A DNA stretch of 64,000 bases from Hahella sp050299855 (GTDB lineage Bacteria > Pseudomonadota > Gammaproteobacteria > Pseudomonadales > Oleiphilaceae): positions 1-64,000 of the forward strand of contig JBNKWQ010000043.1 in the NCBI GenBank assembly GCA_050299855.1, in the 5' to 3' direction. Below are positions 36,512 to 45,951 of the stretch, one piece after another; position 1 is the first letter of the stretch; each line of letters starts with the position of its first letter. The position numbers and the translations under genes are program-made. Under the pieces are notes generated by a model that saw only the letters and a list, made by a program, of their open reading frames with translations, ran no database searches and was not told the origin of the DNA.

Positions 36512-37114
36512 ATAGTTCTATCCCATTCTCGTTGTTATATAACCCCATCTACTTGCTGACGAGCCTCTTTGCCTCCCTGCCGAAAAAGCATGACCTAGAA
36601 AACAAAGTCCACCGAAAGGATCTGGTCTGGCAATTAAAATAATCCCCTGAATTGACAGGCGAGTGTTCTGGAAACCGTGTGACTCATTGGGAACAAATAC
36701 AGACGGCACACTGGGAGCAAATAGTTGTACAGATTTTCTACCGAGTCAATATTCTCTGTCGTCTGGCCGCGAGCATGAGACTGTTGAGCGGTCATCCGGC
36801 ACTCTAGCTTGTTCCCGGTGTTGAAGACTCCAAGAAATCTTTCGGTAGACCTGGAATCCTCAAGACTGGATTCCTCAATAATCAGCAGCGACTATCTTCC
36901 GCTATAGCGTTGGTTTCATCTAAATTTAAGTCGACATTTTTTTGACAGCTTCAATCTGAAAACCGGAAATTACCTGCCAACAATTCGTCACAACGGCAAC
37001 TATTTTCATCCGAAAAACTTGCAACCCATTGTTATTTATATATTTTTAAAATTGGCATGATAATCGCTGAAAATCAGGCAGATTGGTATTTTAGCGTTTA
37101 ATGCAGGAGCGGAC
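36512..37114. promoter_or_regulatory. Divergent intergenic region, gntR / diguanylate cyclase
   Basis: About 600 bases with no convincing gene. A perfect palindrome GTTATATAAC (36534-36543) lies 23 bases before the regulator start and could be an operator or part of its promoter. On the right, TTTTTTTGACAGC (about 36938-36950) resembles a -35 box and TATATTTTTAAAATTGGCATGATAAT near 37040-37065 is a promoter-like stretch for the cyclase. AGGAG precedes its ATG. Nothing else recognised; an ORF at 36518-36709 minus looks like chance. Confidence 0.4.
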
Positions 37115-38089
37115 ATGCCAAAGATGAGTACAGACCCACAAAATACAGAAAACAGTCTGATTGGCCTGGTGCCGTCATCAACTACCAACACCCGCACGCT
37201 TAAAACAGAAGATGTATCCAATGCGCTGATCAGAAGGCTCCAGACCTCTCTGGATACCAAAGAATTGGTCCAATGGTTTGTGGAAGGTGTTACACCGCTA
37301 CTGGGTGAAATTCGCTTAATTTTCACCAGTGAACTGACGACTGTTACTGCAGGCCAGTCAAAGAAGACTCATCACTCCGCAAATTACAACCTGACACTTG
37401 AGGGTATATCACTTGGACAGATCGAATTCAGGCGTGCTACAAGATTTGCCGAGGACGAGCTGGCCGCACTCGAATCACTCCTGAGCTGCCTGGTATTCCC
37501 GTTACGCAACAGTTTGCAATACCAGGAAGCGATTAATGCTGCGCTTTCTGATGCCCTGACAGGTGCAGGAAACAAGCGTTCATTTGATTACCAACTGCAT
37601 AGGGAAGTCGCTCAAGGACGCCGCTATAGCACTGTCTTGTCACTAATTGTCTTTGATGTTGATCACTTCAAAATGGTTAATGACACTTATGGCCACAACG
37701 CCGGAGATGCTGTCCTCAAGCAATTGGTTACTGTGGTTAATGATAGCTGCCGAGACACCGACATGACTTTCCGCATGGGTGGCGAAGAGTTTGCTCTTTT
37801 ATTGTCAAAAACCGATATTGATGGGGCCTTAGTCATTGCTGAAAGAGTAAGACAAGCCATCGCCTCTACAATTTTTTGCTACGATGGCCAAAAAATCAGT
37901 GTATCTGTAAGCCTGGGAGTTGCCTGCCACGATAGCAATGAAAGTCGTGGCAGCCTGTTGGAAAGGGCTGATCAGGCGCTCTACTCTGCCAAAAGGCTGG
38001 GTCGCAATTGTACGGCTCTAGCCAAAGACTACCAACCCGCTACTGAGACTGACCTGACTCTCGCTGAAGTCACGCCAATTTCCAGCTAA
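37115..38089 (+). CDS. Diguanylate cyclase (GGDEF domain)
   Basis: A 324-residue enzyme that makes c-di-GMP from two GTP. The C-terminal GGDEF domain (about 145-305) has DALTGAGNKRSFD at its start, FDVDHFKMVND (180-190), the active-site GGEEF (222-226) and a complete inhibitory I-site RxxD (Arg 213 to Asp 216) exactly five residues before it, so product inhibition is expected. The N-terminal 135 residues look like a degenerate GAF-type sensor without membrane segments; the signal is unknown. AGGAG lies before the ATG. It is monocistronic and divergent from the GntR regulator. It is the only c-di-GMP-making enzyme seen here. Confidence 0.95.
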   Translation: MPKMSTDPQNTENSLIGLVPSSTTNTRTLKTEDVSNALIRRLQTSLDTKELVQWFVEGVTPLLGEIRLIFTSELTTVTAGQSKKTHHSANYNLTLEGISLGQIEFRRATRFAEDELAALESLLSCLVFPLRNSLQYQEAINAALSDALTGAGNKRSFDYQLHREVAQGRRYSTVLSLIVFDVDHFKMVNDTYGHNAGDAVLKQLVTVVNDSCRDTDMTFRMGGEEFALLLSKTDIDGALVIAERVRQAIASTIFCYDGQKISVSVSLGVACHDSNESRGSLLERADQALYSAKRLGRNCTALAKDYQPATETDLTLAEVTPISS

Positions 38090-38105
38090 TGTGAATAGAT
38101 TAGTC

Positions 38106-38142
38106 AAAAATAAGGCCAGCAATTAAATCTGGCCTTATTTTA
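38106..38142. terminator. Bidirectional terminator
   Basis: AATAAGGCCAG pairs perfectly with CTGGCCTTATT (11 pairs, nine-base loop), with A-run before and T-rich sequence after. It terminates the diguanylate cyclase gene on the plus strand and, about 60 bases past its stop, the trpS-scpAB-rluB operon on the minus strand. Confidence 0.88.
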
Positions 38143-38201
38143 GTTTCACGCCTGCCCAAGTTTCCCCTCAATCGACATTGAGGCTCATAAATAAGAGCTA
38201 G

Positions 38202-39155
38202 CTACTTAACTTTGCCTGAACGGGGTTTGCCAGAGTTGGGTTTACGGGATGGCGGATTACGTCCGTCAGTGCCTTGGCCTGCTCCCTGAGGACGTGGCTT
38301 TTTAATACCTGATGGTTTTTGACGCGGAGCCTTGCTTCCTGGCCGGGCCGTTTTATTCATCTGGCGTTTGATTTTCTCACGTTCCTGCGGTTTAAATTCA
38401 GACACCTTCCTCGGTGGCATTCCTGCCATTTCATAAAGAACGTTTACGTCTTTCTGCGATAGAATTTCCCAGCTTCCGACTTTGATGCGGCTTGGTAGAA
38501 AGATAAACCCATAGCGCACCCGCTTGAGCCGACTGACAGTTACCCCTTGAGACTCCCAAAGCCGTCGCACTTCACGGTTGCGACCTTCCTGCAGCACCAC
38601 ATGAAACCAGCGGTTAGAGCCTGAGCCTCCCGCCTCACTAATGTCAGTAAAGCGCGCTGGACCATCTTCAAGCATGACGCCCTCCTTGAGGCGGTTCAAC
38701 ATATCTTCATCCACTTCTCCCAATACTCGAACAGCATATTCACGGTCAATTTCGGAAGAAGGATGCATCAGTTTGTTGGCCAGTTCTCCGTCTGTGGTGA
38801 ACAGCAGTAAGCCGCTGGTATTGATATCCAGTCTACCGACAGTTACCCAACGACCCTGTGCCGGCTTGGGCAGACGATTAAATACCGTAGGACGCCCTTC
38901 CGGATCCTGGCGACTGGTGACTTCCCCCTCCGGCTTGTTGTAAGCGAGAACCAATGTCTCCTCAGGAGTTTCATCAGGAATCTTGTGGCCGTCGACAACG
39001 ATCTTATCTCCAGCAACAACCCGATCTCCCAGGGTGGCCACTTTACCGTTCACACGCACCCGGCCTTCTGAGATCCATTCCTCAACCTGACGACGGGAAC
39101 CCATACCACGACGGGCTATAACTTTCTGAAGCTTTTCATCACCGGATTGCGGCAT
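38202..39155 (-). CDS. rluB: 23S rRNA pseudouridine synthase RluB
   Basis: A 317-residue pseudouridine synthase of the RsuA/RluB class, which modifies U2605 of 23S rRNA in E. coli. The N-terminal S4 RNA-binding domain has KVIARRGMGSRRQVEEWISEGRV-type sequence (about residues 10-70). The catalytic domain contains GRLDINTSGLLLFTTDGELAN with the nucleophilic Asp, then EGRNREVRRLWESQG. The last 70 residues are a Lys/Arg/Pro/Gly-rich disordered tail, common in this family and probably binding RNA. It is the last gene of the operon, 168 bases after scpB. Confidence 0.94.
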   Translation of the reverse strand: MPQSGDEKLQKVIARRGMGSRRQVEEWISEGRVRVNGKVATLGDRVVAGDKIVVDGHKIPDETPEETLVLAYNKPEGEVTSRQDPEGRPTVFNRLPKPAQGRWVTVGRLDINTSGLLLFTTDGELANKLMHPSSEIDREYAVRVLGEVDEDMLNRLKEGVMLEDGPARFTDISEAGGSGSNRWFHVVLQEGRNREVRRLWESQGVTVSRLKRVRYGFIFLPSRIKVGSWEILSQKDVNVLYEMAGMPPRKVSEFKPQEREKIKRQMNKTARPGSKAPRQKPSGIKKPRPQGAGQGTDGRNPPSRKPNSGKPRSGKVK

Positions 39156-39322
39156 ATTTCACCTGGACTTATAGCAATACATTAGGGGCAGTTAATTTGA
39201 GCACTTAACTTACCTGAGTTTAAAAATAGTTGGATTTATGGAACTTGAGTTAACAGGAACGGGACTTTTCAATAACCGGGACGACAACGAATCCAGTTAA
39301 TTTGCAGTCAGTTTTTATTAAT

Positions 39323-39979
39323 CTAATGGAAGGTTGCATCAGTTGCCGCATTATCATTTGTTTCATCAGCATGACTTACTTCATCGGAAGCTTCGGGATC
39401 ATCCGCGGCAAGACCCAGATTAAGCTCCAATGAACGTCCGATTTCATCAAGGTCCCGCACATCAGCCAACGCAGGCAGTTGATCCAAGGTCTTAAGATTA
39501 AAATAATCGAGAAACTGTCGGGTGGTAGCGAACAGAGCAGGTTTCCCCGGGACATCTTTGTGCCCCACAATTCTCACCCATTCGCGCTCTTGAAGTGTTC
39601 TCATGATCTGACTACTGACTGCCACGCCCCGAATATCCTCTATATCACCACGGGTTATTGGCTGGCGGTAAGCAATAATGGCAAGCGTTTCCAGCAATGC
39701 TCTTGAATACCGCTGAGGACGCTCTTCCTGTAACAGCCCGACCCAGGGCCCATATTCCGCAGCGATCTGAAAACGGAAACCACTGGCTACCTCCACCAGT
39801 GATACCACACCACTTTGGTAGCGTTGCTGAATTTCAGCTATGGCAGACTTAATATCATCACGCCCAGGCTTTAGGGGATCTTCAGCCAGCATATTTACCA
39901 ACTGATCCACTGACAGCGGTTTATCTGCTGCAAACAATATGGCTTCAATGACGTTATTCAGAACCACCTTGAACCTCAT
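39323..39979 (-). CDS. scpB: Segregation and condensation protein B
   Basis: A 218-residue ScpB, the winged-helix kleisin partner (KITE protein) of the SMC complex. Typical residues: IEAILFAADKPLSVDQL near the start, SRALLETLAIIAYRQPITRGDIEDIRG and a G-R-x-x-x-P-G-like GHKDVPGKPALFATT block. A 30-residue acidic tail follows. It overlaps the 3' end of scpA by 26 bases, so translation is coupled. Confidence 0.95.
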   Translation of the reverse strand: MRFKVVLNNVIEAILFAADKPLSVDQLVNMLAEDPLKPGRDDIKSAIAEIQQRYQSGVVSLVEVASGFRFQIAAEYGPWVGLLQEERPQRYSRALLETLAIIAYRQPITRGDIEDIRGVAVSSQIMRTLQEREWVRIVGHKDVPGKPALFATTRQFLDYFNLKTLDQLPALADVRDLDEIGRSLELNLGLAADDPEASDEVSHADETNDNAATDATFH

Positions 39980-40913
39980 TACCCGTCTGTGGATGGTTTA
40001 ACAGCGTTTCATCATCAGCAAAAGCACTTTCCTGCCCCTCGCCTGACGAGTCCAGGCCTTCGTCGACTTCATCATCTGTTTCGAGCTTGTCACCTCGTGC
40101 CCGAACATGGATCTCGCCAAAGTTCTCTGATTGGACAAGTTCCACCAATGACTCTTTCACGAGTTCAAGCACCGCCAGAAAAGTCACTACAACCCCCAGC
40201 CGCCCTTCTTCCATAGAAAACAGGTCAACAAAGCGTGTAAAGCGATCAGCCGATAATCTTTCGAGCACCTGAGTCATACGCTCTCGGGTAGTCAGCTTTT
40301 CACGCTCAACCTGATGGTGCTCAAATAGCTCAGATCGCCTCAGCACCTCTTTCAGGGAATGCAAAACATCCAGCAGGCTGACGTCAGGGTGCTTCTTGAC
40401 TCTTTCAATGGTCGGAACCTCAGGGGCGACTACTGAGATATCGCGTTCCATTCTGGGCATTTCATCTATATTTTCAGCAGCAGTCTTAAAACGCTCATAT
40501 TGCTGCAGGCGACGTATAAGCTCAGCTCTGGGATCATCCTCCTCTTCTACGTCGGACTCTCGTCGTGGCAACAGAAAGCGTGATTTGATTTCAGCCAACA
40601 TGGCCGCCATCACCAGGTACTCCGCCGCCAACTCAAAGCGCATATCCTGCATAATCTGGATATATTCCATGTACTGACGGGTAACTTCAGAAACATCGAT
40701 ATTCAGGATATCCATGTTCTGGCGTCGAATCAGATAAAGCAATAAATCAAGCGGCCCCTCAAAAGACTCCAGGAATACTTCCAAAGCATCAGGAGGGATG
40801 TAAAGATCCTGAGGAACCTCAGTAACAGGTTTGCCCTCCACCACCGCCAGCGCTAATTCCTGCTGTTGCGGAACCTGCGTGGGGGTGTTGTCTGGGAGGC
40901 TATCGTCAGTCAT
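39954..40913 (-). CDS. scpA: Segregation and condensation protein A
   Basis: A 319-residue ScpA, the kleisin subunit that bridges the SMC heads. Core motifs: FEGPLDLLLYLIRRQNMDILNI (about 53-74), then a helix with YLVMAAMLAEIKSRFLLP, and a C-terminal winged helix ending LAVLELVKESLVELVQ. A 40-residue acidic tail is additional. It starts five bases after the end of trpS and overlaps scpB, so the three genes form one unit. The matching SMC gene lies at 32-36 kb. Confidence 0.95.
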   Translation of the reverse strand: MTDDSLPDNTPTQVPQQQELALAVVEGKPVTEVPQDLYIPPDALEVFLESFEGPLDLLLYLIRRQNMDILNIDVSEVTRQYMEYIQIMQDMRFELAAEYLVMAAMLAEIKSRFLLPRRESDVEEEDDPRAELIRRLQQYERFKTAAENIDEMPRMERDISVVAPEVPTIERVKKHPDVSLLDVLHSLKEVLRRSELFEHHQVEREKLTTRERMTQVLERLSADRFTRFVDLFSMEEGRLGVVVTFLAVLELVKESLVELVQSENFGEIHVRARGDKLETDDEVDEGLDSSGEGQESAFADDETLLNHPQTGNEVQGGSE

Positions 40914-40918
40914 TCAGG

Positions 40919-42133
40919 CTATTCATATGAAAGGCCCATCGCATTACGGACCTCTTCAAGGGTGGATTTGGCTGCATCGCGAGCGTGGTCACAGCCCTCC
41001 GCAATAATACTCCGTACCAGACCGGGATCGTCCTCGTAGCGGCGGGCCCTTTCACGTATCGGCTTCTGTTCTTCGATAATGGCATCAGCGACAGGCTTCT
41101 TGCATTCCACGCAACCTATCCCCGCTGAACGACAACCCGTCTGCACCCACTCCTTGGTTGCAGTATCGGAATAGACCTCGTGCATTTGCCACACCGGACA
41201 CTTGGCCGGATCGCCGGGGTCAGTGCGTCGCACGCGCTGAGGGTCTGTTTGCATGGTACGGATTTTTTCCGCCACCACATCAGGCTCTTCCCGCAGACTA
41301 ATGGTATTGCCGTATGACTTGGACATTTTCTGACCGTCCAAACCAGGCATTTTGCTTTCAGGGGTCAACAGGGGCTGGGGCTCGGGCAGAATAACCTTAC
41401 CGCCGCCTTCCAGGTAGCCAAACAAACGCTCACGGTCTCCCAGTGAAATATTCTGTTGCTCCCTCAGTAATGCCCGCGCGGTTTCCAAGGCCTCACTATC
41501 ACCCTGCTCCAAATAGCGTTTGCGCAGAGATTCATAAAGCTTCGCCGACTTTTTCCCCATCTTCTTGATAGCGGCAATGGCATTATCTTCAAACCCAACT
41601 TCTTTACCGTAAATATGGTTAAAGCGTCTGGCGACTTCCCGGGTCATTTCAATATGAGAAACCTGATCGGCCCCCACAGGTACATGCCCAGCCCGGTATA
41701 TCAGAATGTCGGCGCTTTGAAGCAGCGGATATCCGAGGAAGCCGTAAGTGGCGAGATCCTTTTCCTTGAGCTTTTCCTGCTGGTCTTTGTAGGTCGGCAC
41801 CCGTTCCAGCCAGCCCAGTGGCGTAATCATGGATAGCAACAAATGCAACTCGGCATGTTCGGGTACCCTGGATTGAATAAACAGCGTGGCTGAACCAGGA
41901 TTTACCCCGGCTGCCAGCCAGTCAATCACCATATCCCAGATAGATTGCTCGATGTCGTAGGGGTCATCGTAGTTGGTGGTAAGTGCGTGCCAGTCGGCAA
42001 CAAAAAAGAAACACTCATACTCGTGCTGCAGCTTTAGCCAGTTTTTCAATACGCCGTGATAGTGGCCCAGATGCAATTTACCGGTTGGACGCATACCGGA
42101 TAATACCCGGCTTTGCGAATCTACAGATGCCAA
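40919..42133 (-). CDS. trpS: Tryptophanyl-tRNA synthetase, long form
   Basis: A class I aminoacyl-tRNA synthetase that charges tRNA(Trp). The HIGH-type motif is HLGH (after SGMRPTGKL) and the second is KMSKS. It belongs to the long form found in Pseudomonas, with an insertion (about residues 190-250, including YLEQGDSEALETARALL) between the catalytic motifs and a C-terminal zinc-like CRSAGIGCVECKKP stretch. The TTG at 42133 (404 residues) was chosen because AGGGAG lies five bases upstream and it matches the family start; an in-frame start at 42178 is possible. First gene of trpS-scpA-scpB-rluB. Confidence 0.95.
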   Translation of the reverse strand: MASVDSQSRVLSGMRPTGKLHLGHYHGVLKNWLKLQHEYECFFFVADWHALTTNYDDPYDIEQSIWDMVIDWLAAGVNPGSATLFIQSRVPEHAELHLLLSMITPLGWLERVPTYKDQQEKLKEKDLATYGFLGYPLLQSADILIYRAGHVPVGADQVSHIEMTREVARRFNHIYGKEVGFEDNAIAAIKKMGKKSAKLYESLRKRYLEQGDSEALETARALLREQQNISLGDRERLFGYLEGGGKVILPEPQPLLTPESKMPGLDGQKMSKSYGNTISLREEPDVVAEKIRTMQTDPQRVRRTDPGDPAKCPVWQMHEVYSDTATKEWVQTGCRSAGIGCVECKKPVADAIIEEQKPIRERARRYEDDPGLVRSIIAEGCDHARDAAKSTLEEVRNAMGLSYE

Positions 42134-42286
42134 AATAACTCCCTGATGATGTATAGAACAGTCCGGAACCCCCACCACAAGTGTCTTGCGACTGTTGATG
42201 GCGACTGCTTTTATTGTTGGTTGAAGGCCGGATTATAAACACAATCCTGCGGGAGTTAAACGAAGCATGCAGGTTTTACCACACAT

Positions 42287-42313
42287 AAAAAAAGCCGCAG
42301 ATCTGCGGCTTTT
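42287..42313 (-). terminator. Terminator of the sdh-suc cluster
   Basis: A perfect palindrome AAGCCGCAGATCTGCGGCTT. On the minus strand it is followed by a run of seven T, about 20 bases past the sucD stop. It separates the TCA cluster from trpS. Confidence 0.88.
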
Positions 42314-42331
42314 CCAGGCTTCGATGAAAGG

Positions 42332-43207
42332 CTACTTCCAGCCGGTCAGCTCAGACAGGGCTTTACCGATATCTGCCAGGCTGCGAACAGTCTTAACACC
42401 GGCATCTTCCAGCGCTGCAAACTTCTCTGCCGCAGTCCCTTTACCCCCGGCAATGATAGCGCCTGCGTGCCCCATGCGCTTACCTGGAGGAGCAGTAACA
42501 CCAGCGATATAGGAAACCACAGGCTTGGTCACATTATTTTTAATGTACTCAGCCGCTTCTTCCTCAGCAGTCCCACCGATTTCACCAATCATAACGATTG
42601 CTTCAGTCTGGGCGTCTTTCTGGAACATTTCCAGAATATCAATAAAGTTGGACCCAGGTATTGGGTCACCACCGATACCTACACAAGTAGACTGACCAAA
42701 CCCGTAGTCTGTAGTCTGCTTAACGGCTTCATAGGTCAGAGTGCCGGAGCGGGATACGATACCGACCTTACCTGGCTTGTGAATATGACCTGGCATGATA
42801 CCGATTTTGCTTTCGCCTGGCGTAATAACACCGGGACAGTTAGGTCCGATCAGACGCACGCCCAGCTCGTCACATTTCACTTTGGCATCCAGCATATCCA
42901 GCGTTGGAATACCTTCCGTGATGCAAACAATCAGCTTGATACCGCCGTTGGCAGCTTCCAGAATGGAGTCTTTACAGAATGCAGCGGGCACGTAGATTAC
43001 AGATGCTTCTGCACCAGTGGTTTCTACCGCTTCTTTCACAGTGTTGAACACAGGCAGACCCAAGTGGGTTTGACCGCCCTTACCGGGAGTGACACCACCC
43101 ACCATATTAGTGCCGTAAGCAACGGCCTGCTCGGAGTGGAAAGTACCTTGTGAGCCGGTGAATCCCTGACAGATTACCTTGGTGTTTTTGTCGATCAAAA
43201 TGCTCAT
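42332..43207 (-). CDS. sucD: Succinyl-CoA synthetase, alpha subunit
   Basis: A 291-residue alpha subunit. With SucC it converts succinyl-CoA to succinate while making ATP or GTP. It opens MSILIDKNTKVICQGFTGSQGTFH, has the CoA-binding Rossmann region, and the phosphorylated His in MGHAGAII near residue 247. It overlaps the sucC stop by one base (ATGA-type junction), so the subunits are made in equal amounts. Last gene before the cluster terminator. Confidence 0.97.
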   Translation of the reverse strand: MSILIDKNTKVICQGFTGSQGTFHSEQAVAYGTNMVGGVTPGKGGQTHLGLPVFNTVKEAVETTGAEASVIYVPAAFCKDSILEAANGGIKLIVCITEGIPTLDMLDAKVKCDELGVRLIGPNCPGVITPGESKIGIMPGHIHKPGKVGIVSRSGTLTYEAVKQTTDYGFGQSTCVGIGGDPIPGSNFIDILEMFQKDAQTEAIVMIGEIGGTAEEEAAEYIKNNVTKPVVSYIAGVTAPPGKRMGHAGAIIAGGKGTAAEKFAALEDAGVKTVRSLADIGKALSELTGWK

Positions 43208-44373
43208 TATTTACCCTCCGCTGCTTTAACCACGGCTTCAGCAGCATGAGTAAGACTTTCAGCCGCAATAATATTCAATCCGCTGTCGGCCAGTTTCTTG
43301 GCACCCAGCTCTGCGTTGTTACCTTCCAGGCGCACGACCACAGGGATCTTCACGCCAACTTCCGCCACGGCTCCAATGACGCCGTCAGCAATCAGGTCAC
43401 AACGTACAATACCGCCGAAGATGTTAACCAGTACGGCTTTAACATTGTCATCAGACAGAATGATCTTGAACGCTTCGGTGACGCGTTCTTTGGTCGCACC
43501 GCCACCTACGTCCAGAAAGTTTGCAGGAGCACCGCCGTGCAGCTTGACGATGTCCATGGTTCCCATAGCCAGACCGGCACCGTTAACCATGCAACCAATG
43601 TTGCCGTCCAAGGCCACATAGTTCAGCTCCCATTTAGCTGCGTGAGCTTCACGGGGATCTTCCTGGGATGGGTCGTGCATTTCACGGATTTTAGGCTGGC
43701 GATAAAGTGCATTGCCGTCGATATTGACCTTGGCATCCAGGCAGTGCAGGTTACCCTGCTTGGTAATAACCAGCGGGTTTACTTCCAGCAGAGCCAGATC
43801 CAGGTCTTCGAACAACTTGGCCAGACCCAGGAAAATTTTGGTGAACTGTTTCACCTGATCGCCTTCCAGACCAAGAGCAAAAGCCAGTTCACGGCCCTGG
43901 TATGGCTGCGCGCCGGTCAAAGGGTCAATAGTGGCTTTGAGGATTTTTTCAGGAGTTTCTTCCGCAACCTTCTCAATTTCCACACCACCTTCGGTGGAAG
44001 CCATAAACACCACGCGACGTGTGCCGCGGTCTACAACCGCACCCAGGTACAATTCCTGGTCGATATCAGTACAGGACTCAACAAGAATCTTGTTGACTGG
44101 CTGACCCTTTTCATCTGTTTGATAAGTTACCAGATTCTGACCAAGCCATTTCTCGGCGAATGCCTTGATTTCCTCTTTGGAGGAAACCAGCTTGACGCCG
44201 CCCGCCTTACCACGCCCACCAGCATGGACCTGAGCCTTGACTACCCACTCGCTCCCGCCAATGGTGTCGGCCGCAGACATTGCTTCCTGGGCTGATTCAC
44301 AGGCATAACCCTTAGATACCGGCAGGCCATAGTCTGCAAAAAGTTGCTTAGCTTGATACTCATGAAGATTCAT
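43207..44373 (-). CDS. sucC: Succinyl-CoA synthetase, beta subunit (ADP-forming)
   Basis: A 388-residue beta subunit with the ATP-grasp fold: MNLHEYQAKQLFADYGLPVS at the start, KAQVHAGGRGKAGGVKL (nucleotide loop), LEVNPLVIT, NGAGLAMGTMDIVKLHGG and NIFGGIVRCD. Exactly the E. coli length. It follows lpd after 117 bases, the largest gap in the suc part, where a hairpin at 44464-44483 might tune expression. Confidence 0.97.
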   Translation of the reverse strand: MNLHEYQAKQLFADYGLPVSKGYACESAQEAMSAADTIGGSEWVVKAQVHAGGRGKAGGVKLVSSKEEIKAFAEKWLGQNLVTYQTDEKGQPVNKILVESCTDIDQELYLGAVVDRGTRRVVFMASTEGGVEIEKVAEETPEKILKATIDPLTGAQPYQGRELAFALGLEGDQVKQFTKIFLGLAKLFEDLDLALLEVNPLVITKQGNLHCLDAKVNIDGNALYRQPKIREMHDPSQEDPREAHAAKWELNYVALDGNIGCMVNGAGLAMGTMDIVKLHGGAPANFLDVGGGATKERVTEAFKIILSDDNVKAVLVNIFGGIVRCDLIADGVIGAVAEVGVKIPVVVRLEGNNAELGAKKLADSGLNIIAAESLTHAAEAVVKAAEGK

Positions 44374-44463
44374 AACGATTTCCGCTTTTAGTCAGCTTAT
44401 GACTGATTTCCAACAGTAGCCTGCAACTGCAGACGTACCGTTGGACCTGTTTAAATACAGCTT

Positions 44464-44483
44464 GGAGGGGATAGCCCTCTCCG
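44464..44483 (-). other. Hairpin in the lpd-sucC spacer
   Basis: GGAGAGGG, CTAT, CCCCTCC on the minus strand forms a GC-rich stem about eight bases past the lpd stop, without a T-run. It may be an mRNA processing or stabilising structure, or a partial attenuator. Seen only as pairing; role not known. Confidence 0.4.
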
Positions 44484-44490
44484 GCTGAAA

Positions 44491-45924
44491 TTAGCGCTTC
44501 TTGCGCTGTGCAACGTGGATGGCATGACCATCCACCGCCAATGCTGCCTCATGCACCGCTTCCGACAAGGTCGGGTGGGCGAAAACAGTCATGGCAAGGT
44601 CTTCTGAACTTGAGCCGAATTCCATGGCAATGACAGCCTGAGCGATCAATTCCGAAGCCTGTGGGCCTATAATGTGTACGCCAAGGATACGATCGGTTGT
44701 CTTTTGGGCAATCACCTTGACCATCCCCATGGTAGCGTTGGCAGCCATAGCCCGGCCGCTGGCCGCAAATGGGAAAGTACCGACCTTGTACTCTTCGCCT
44801 TCCGCTTTCAATTGCTCTTCAGTCTTGCCGACCCAGGCAATCTCAGGATGGGTATAGATAACCCAGGGAATGCAGTCGTAGTTCACTTTGGCTTTCTTGC
44901 CGGCAATACGCTCAGCAACCACAATGCCTTCTTCTGATGCTTTGTGAGCCAACATGGGTCCACGAACCACATCACCGATAGCCCAGACACCCGGCATATT
45001 GGTCTGACATAGGTCATTAACATAAATGAAGCCGCGCTCATCCAGGTTAACGCCGCTGTCAGAAGCCAGCAGATTATCGGTTACAGGAGAGCGACCAACA
45101 GCCACGATCAGTTTATCGACCTTAAGTTCATGTTCACCTTTAGTGTCGCTATAGGTTACTTTCACCACGCCACGCTTGACCTCAGTGGCGGTCACCCTGG
45201 CTTTCAGACGAATATCAAGACCTTGTTTGGTGAACTGTTTAAGCGCTTCCTTCGCCAATTGCTGGTCTACGGAAGCCAGGAAGTTATCCAACGCCTCCAG
45301 AACCACAACCTCTGATCCAAGCCGAGCCCAGACACTTCCCAGCTCCAGACCGATGACACCTGCTCCGATGACCCCCAGACGCTTGGGCACTTCGTCAAAA
45401 TCAAGCGCCCCTGTAGAATCCACAATATGTTCACTAATATGTGCGGGAGGGATTTCTGCCGGGCGTGAACCGGTGGCGATGATTACATTGTCAGCATCGT
45501 AAATTGTGACCTTACCATTATGATCAGTCACTTCAACCTGCTTATTTGCCAGCAGCTTGCCTGCGCCGTGGATTGATGTAATCCCATTCGCTTTGAACAG
45601 CGAAGCAATACCTGCGGTCAGGTTCTTTACAATGTTGTTCTTACGGCCAAGCATTTTGGTGACGTCCATCGCCACATCGTTGACCTGGATACCATGCAGA
45701 TCAAAATCGTGCTTGGCTTCTTCATATTTATGAGAGGACTCAAGCAGGGCTTTGGAGGGTATACAACCTACGTTCAGACAGGTACCACCCAGTACTACCT
45801 TTCCTGTATCGCCGGTCCATTTCTCAATACAGGCAGTTTTCAGACCCAGTTGAGCAGCGCGAATCGCTGCCACATACCCACCAGGCCCGGAGCCGATGAC
45901 TATAACATCGAATTTTTCAGACAT
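44491..45924 (-). CDS. lpd: Dihydrolipoyl dehydrogenase (E3)
   Basis: A 477-residue FAD- and NAD-dependent flavoenzyme that reoxidises dihydrolipoamide of the 2-oxoglutarate dehydrogenase complex. FAD motif VIVIGSGPGGYVAA (residues 7-20), redox disulphide GGTCLNVGCIPSK (Cys 49 and Cys 54), NAD motif GVIGAGVIGLELG, and the active-site HPTLSEAVHE near the C-terminus. Located between sucB and sucC as in Pseudomonas (where it is lpdG), not next to aceEF as in E. coli, so it is probably the E3 used by this complex. Confidence 0.97.
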   Translation of the reverse strand: MSEKFDVIVIGSGPGGYVAAIRAAQLGLKTACIEKWTGDTGKVVLGGTCLNVGCIPSKALLESSHKYEEAKHDFDLHGIQVNDVAMDVTKMLGRKNNIVKNLTAGIASLFKANGITSIHGAGKLLANKQVEVTDHNGKVTIYDADNVIIATGSRPAEIPPAHISEHIVDSTGALDFDEVPKRLGVIGAGVIGLELGSVWARLGSEVVVLEALDNFLASVDQQLAKEALKQFTKQGLDIRLKARVTATEVKRGVVKVTYSDTKGEHELKVDKLIVAVGRSPVTDNLLASDSGVNLDERGFIYVNDLCQTNMPGVWAIGDVVRGPMLAHKASEEGIVVAERIAGKKAKVNYDCIPWVIYTHPEIAWVGKTEEQLKAEGEEYKVGTFPFAASGRAMAANATMGMVKVIAQKTTDRILGVHIIGPQASELIAQAVIAMEFGSSSEDLAMTVFAHPTLSEAVHEAALAVDGHAIHVAQRKKR

Positions 45925-45951
45925 ATCAGATTCCAGTGTTCTCTTGATCGA

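Noticed and set aside
43246..44295. A 349-codon frame antisense to sucC
   Set aside because: It runs fully inside a clear, complete sucC and its translation is low-complexity antisense sequence with no family look.
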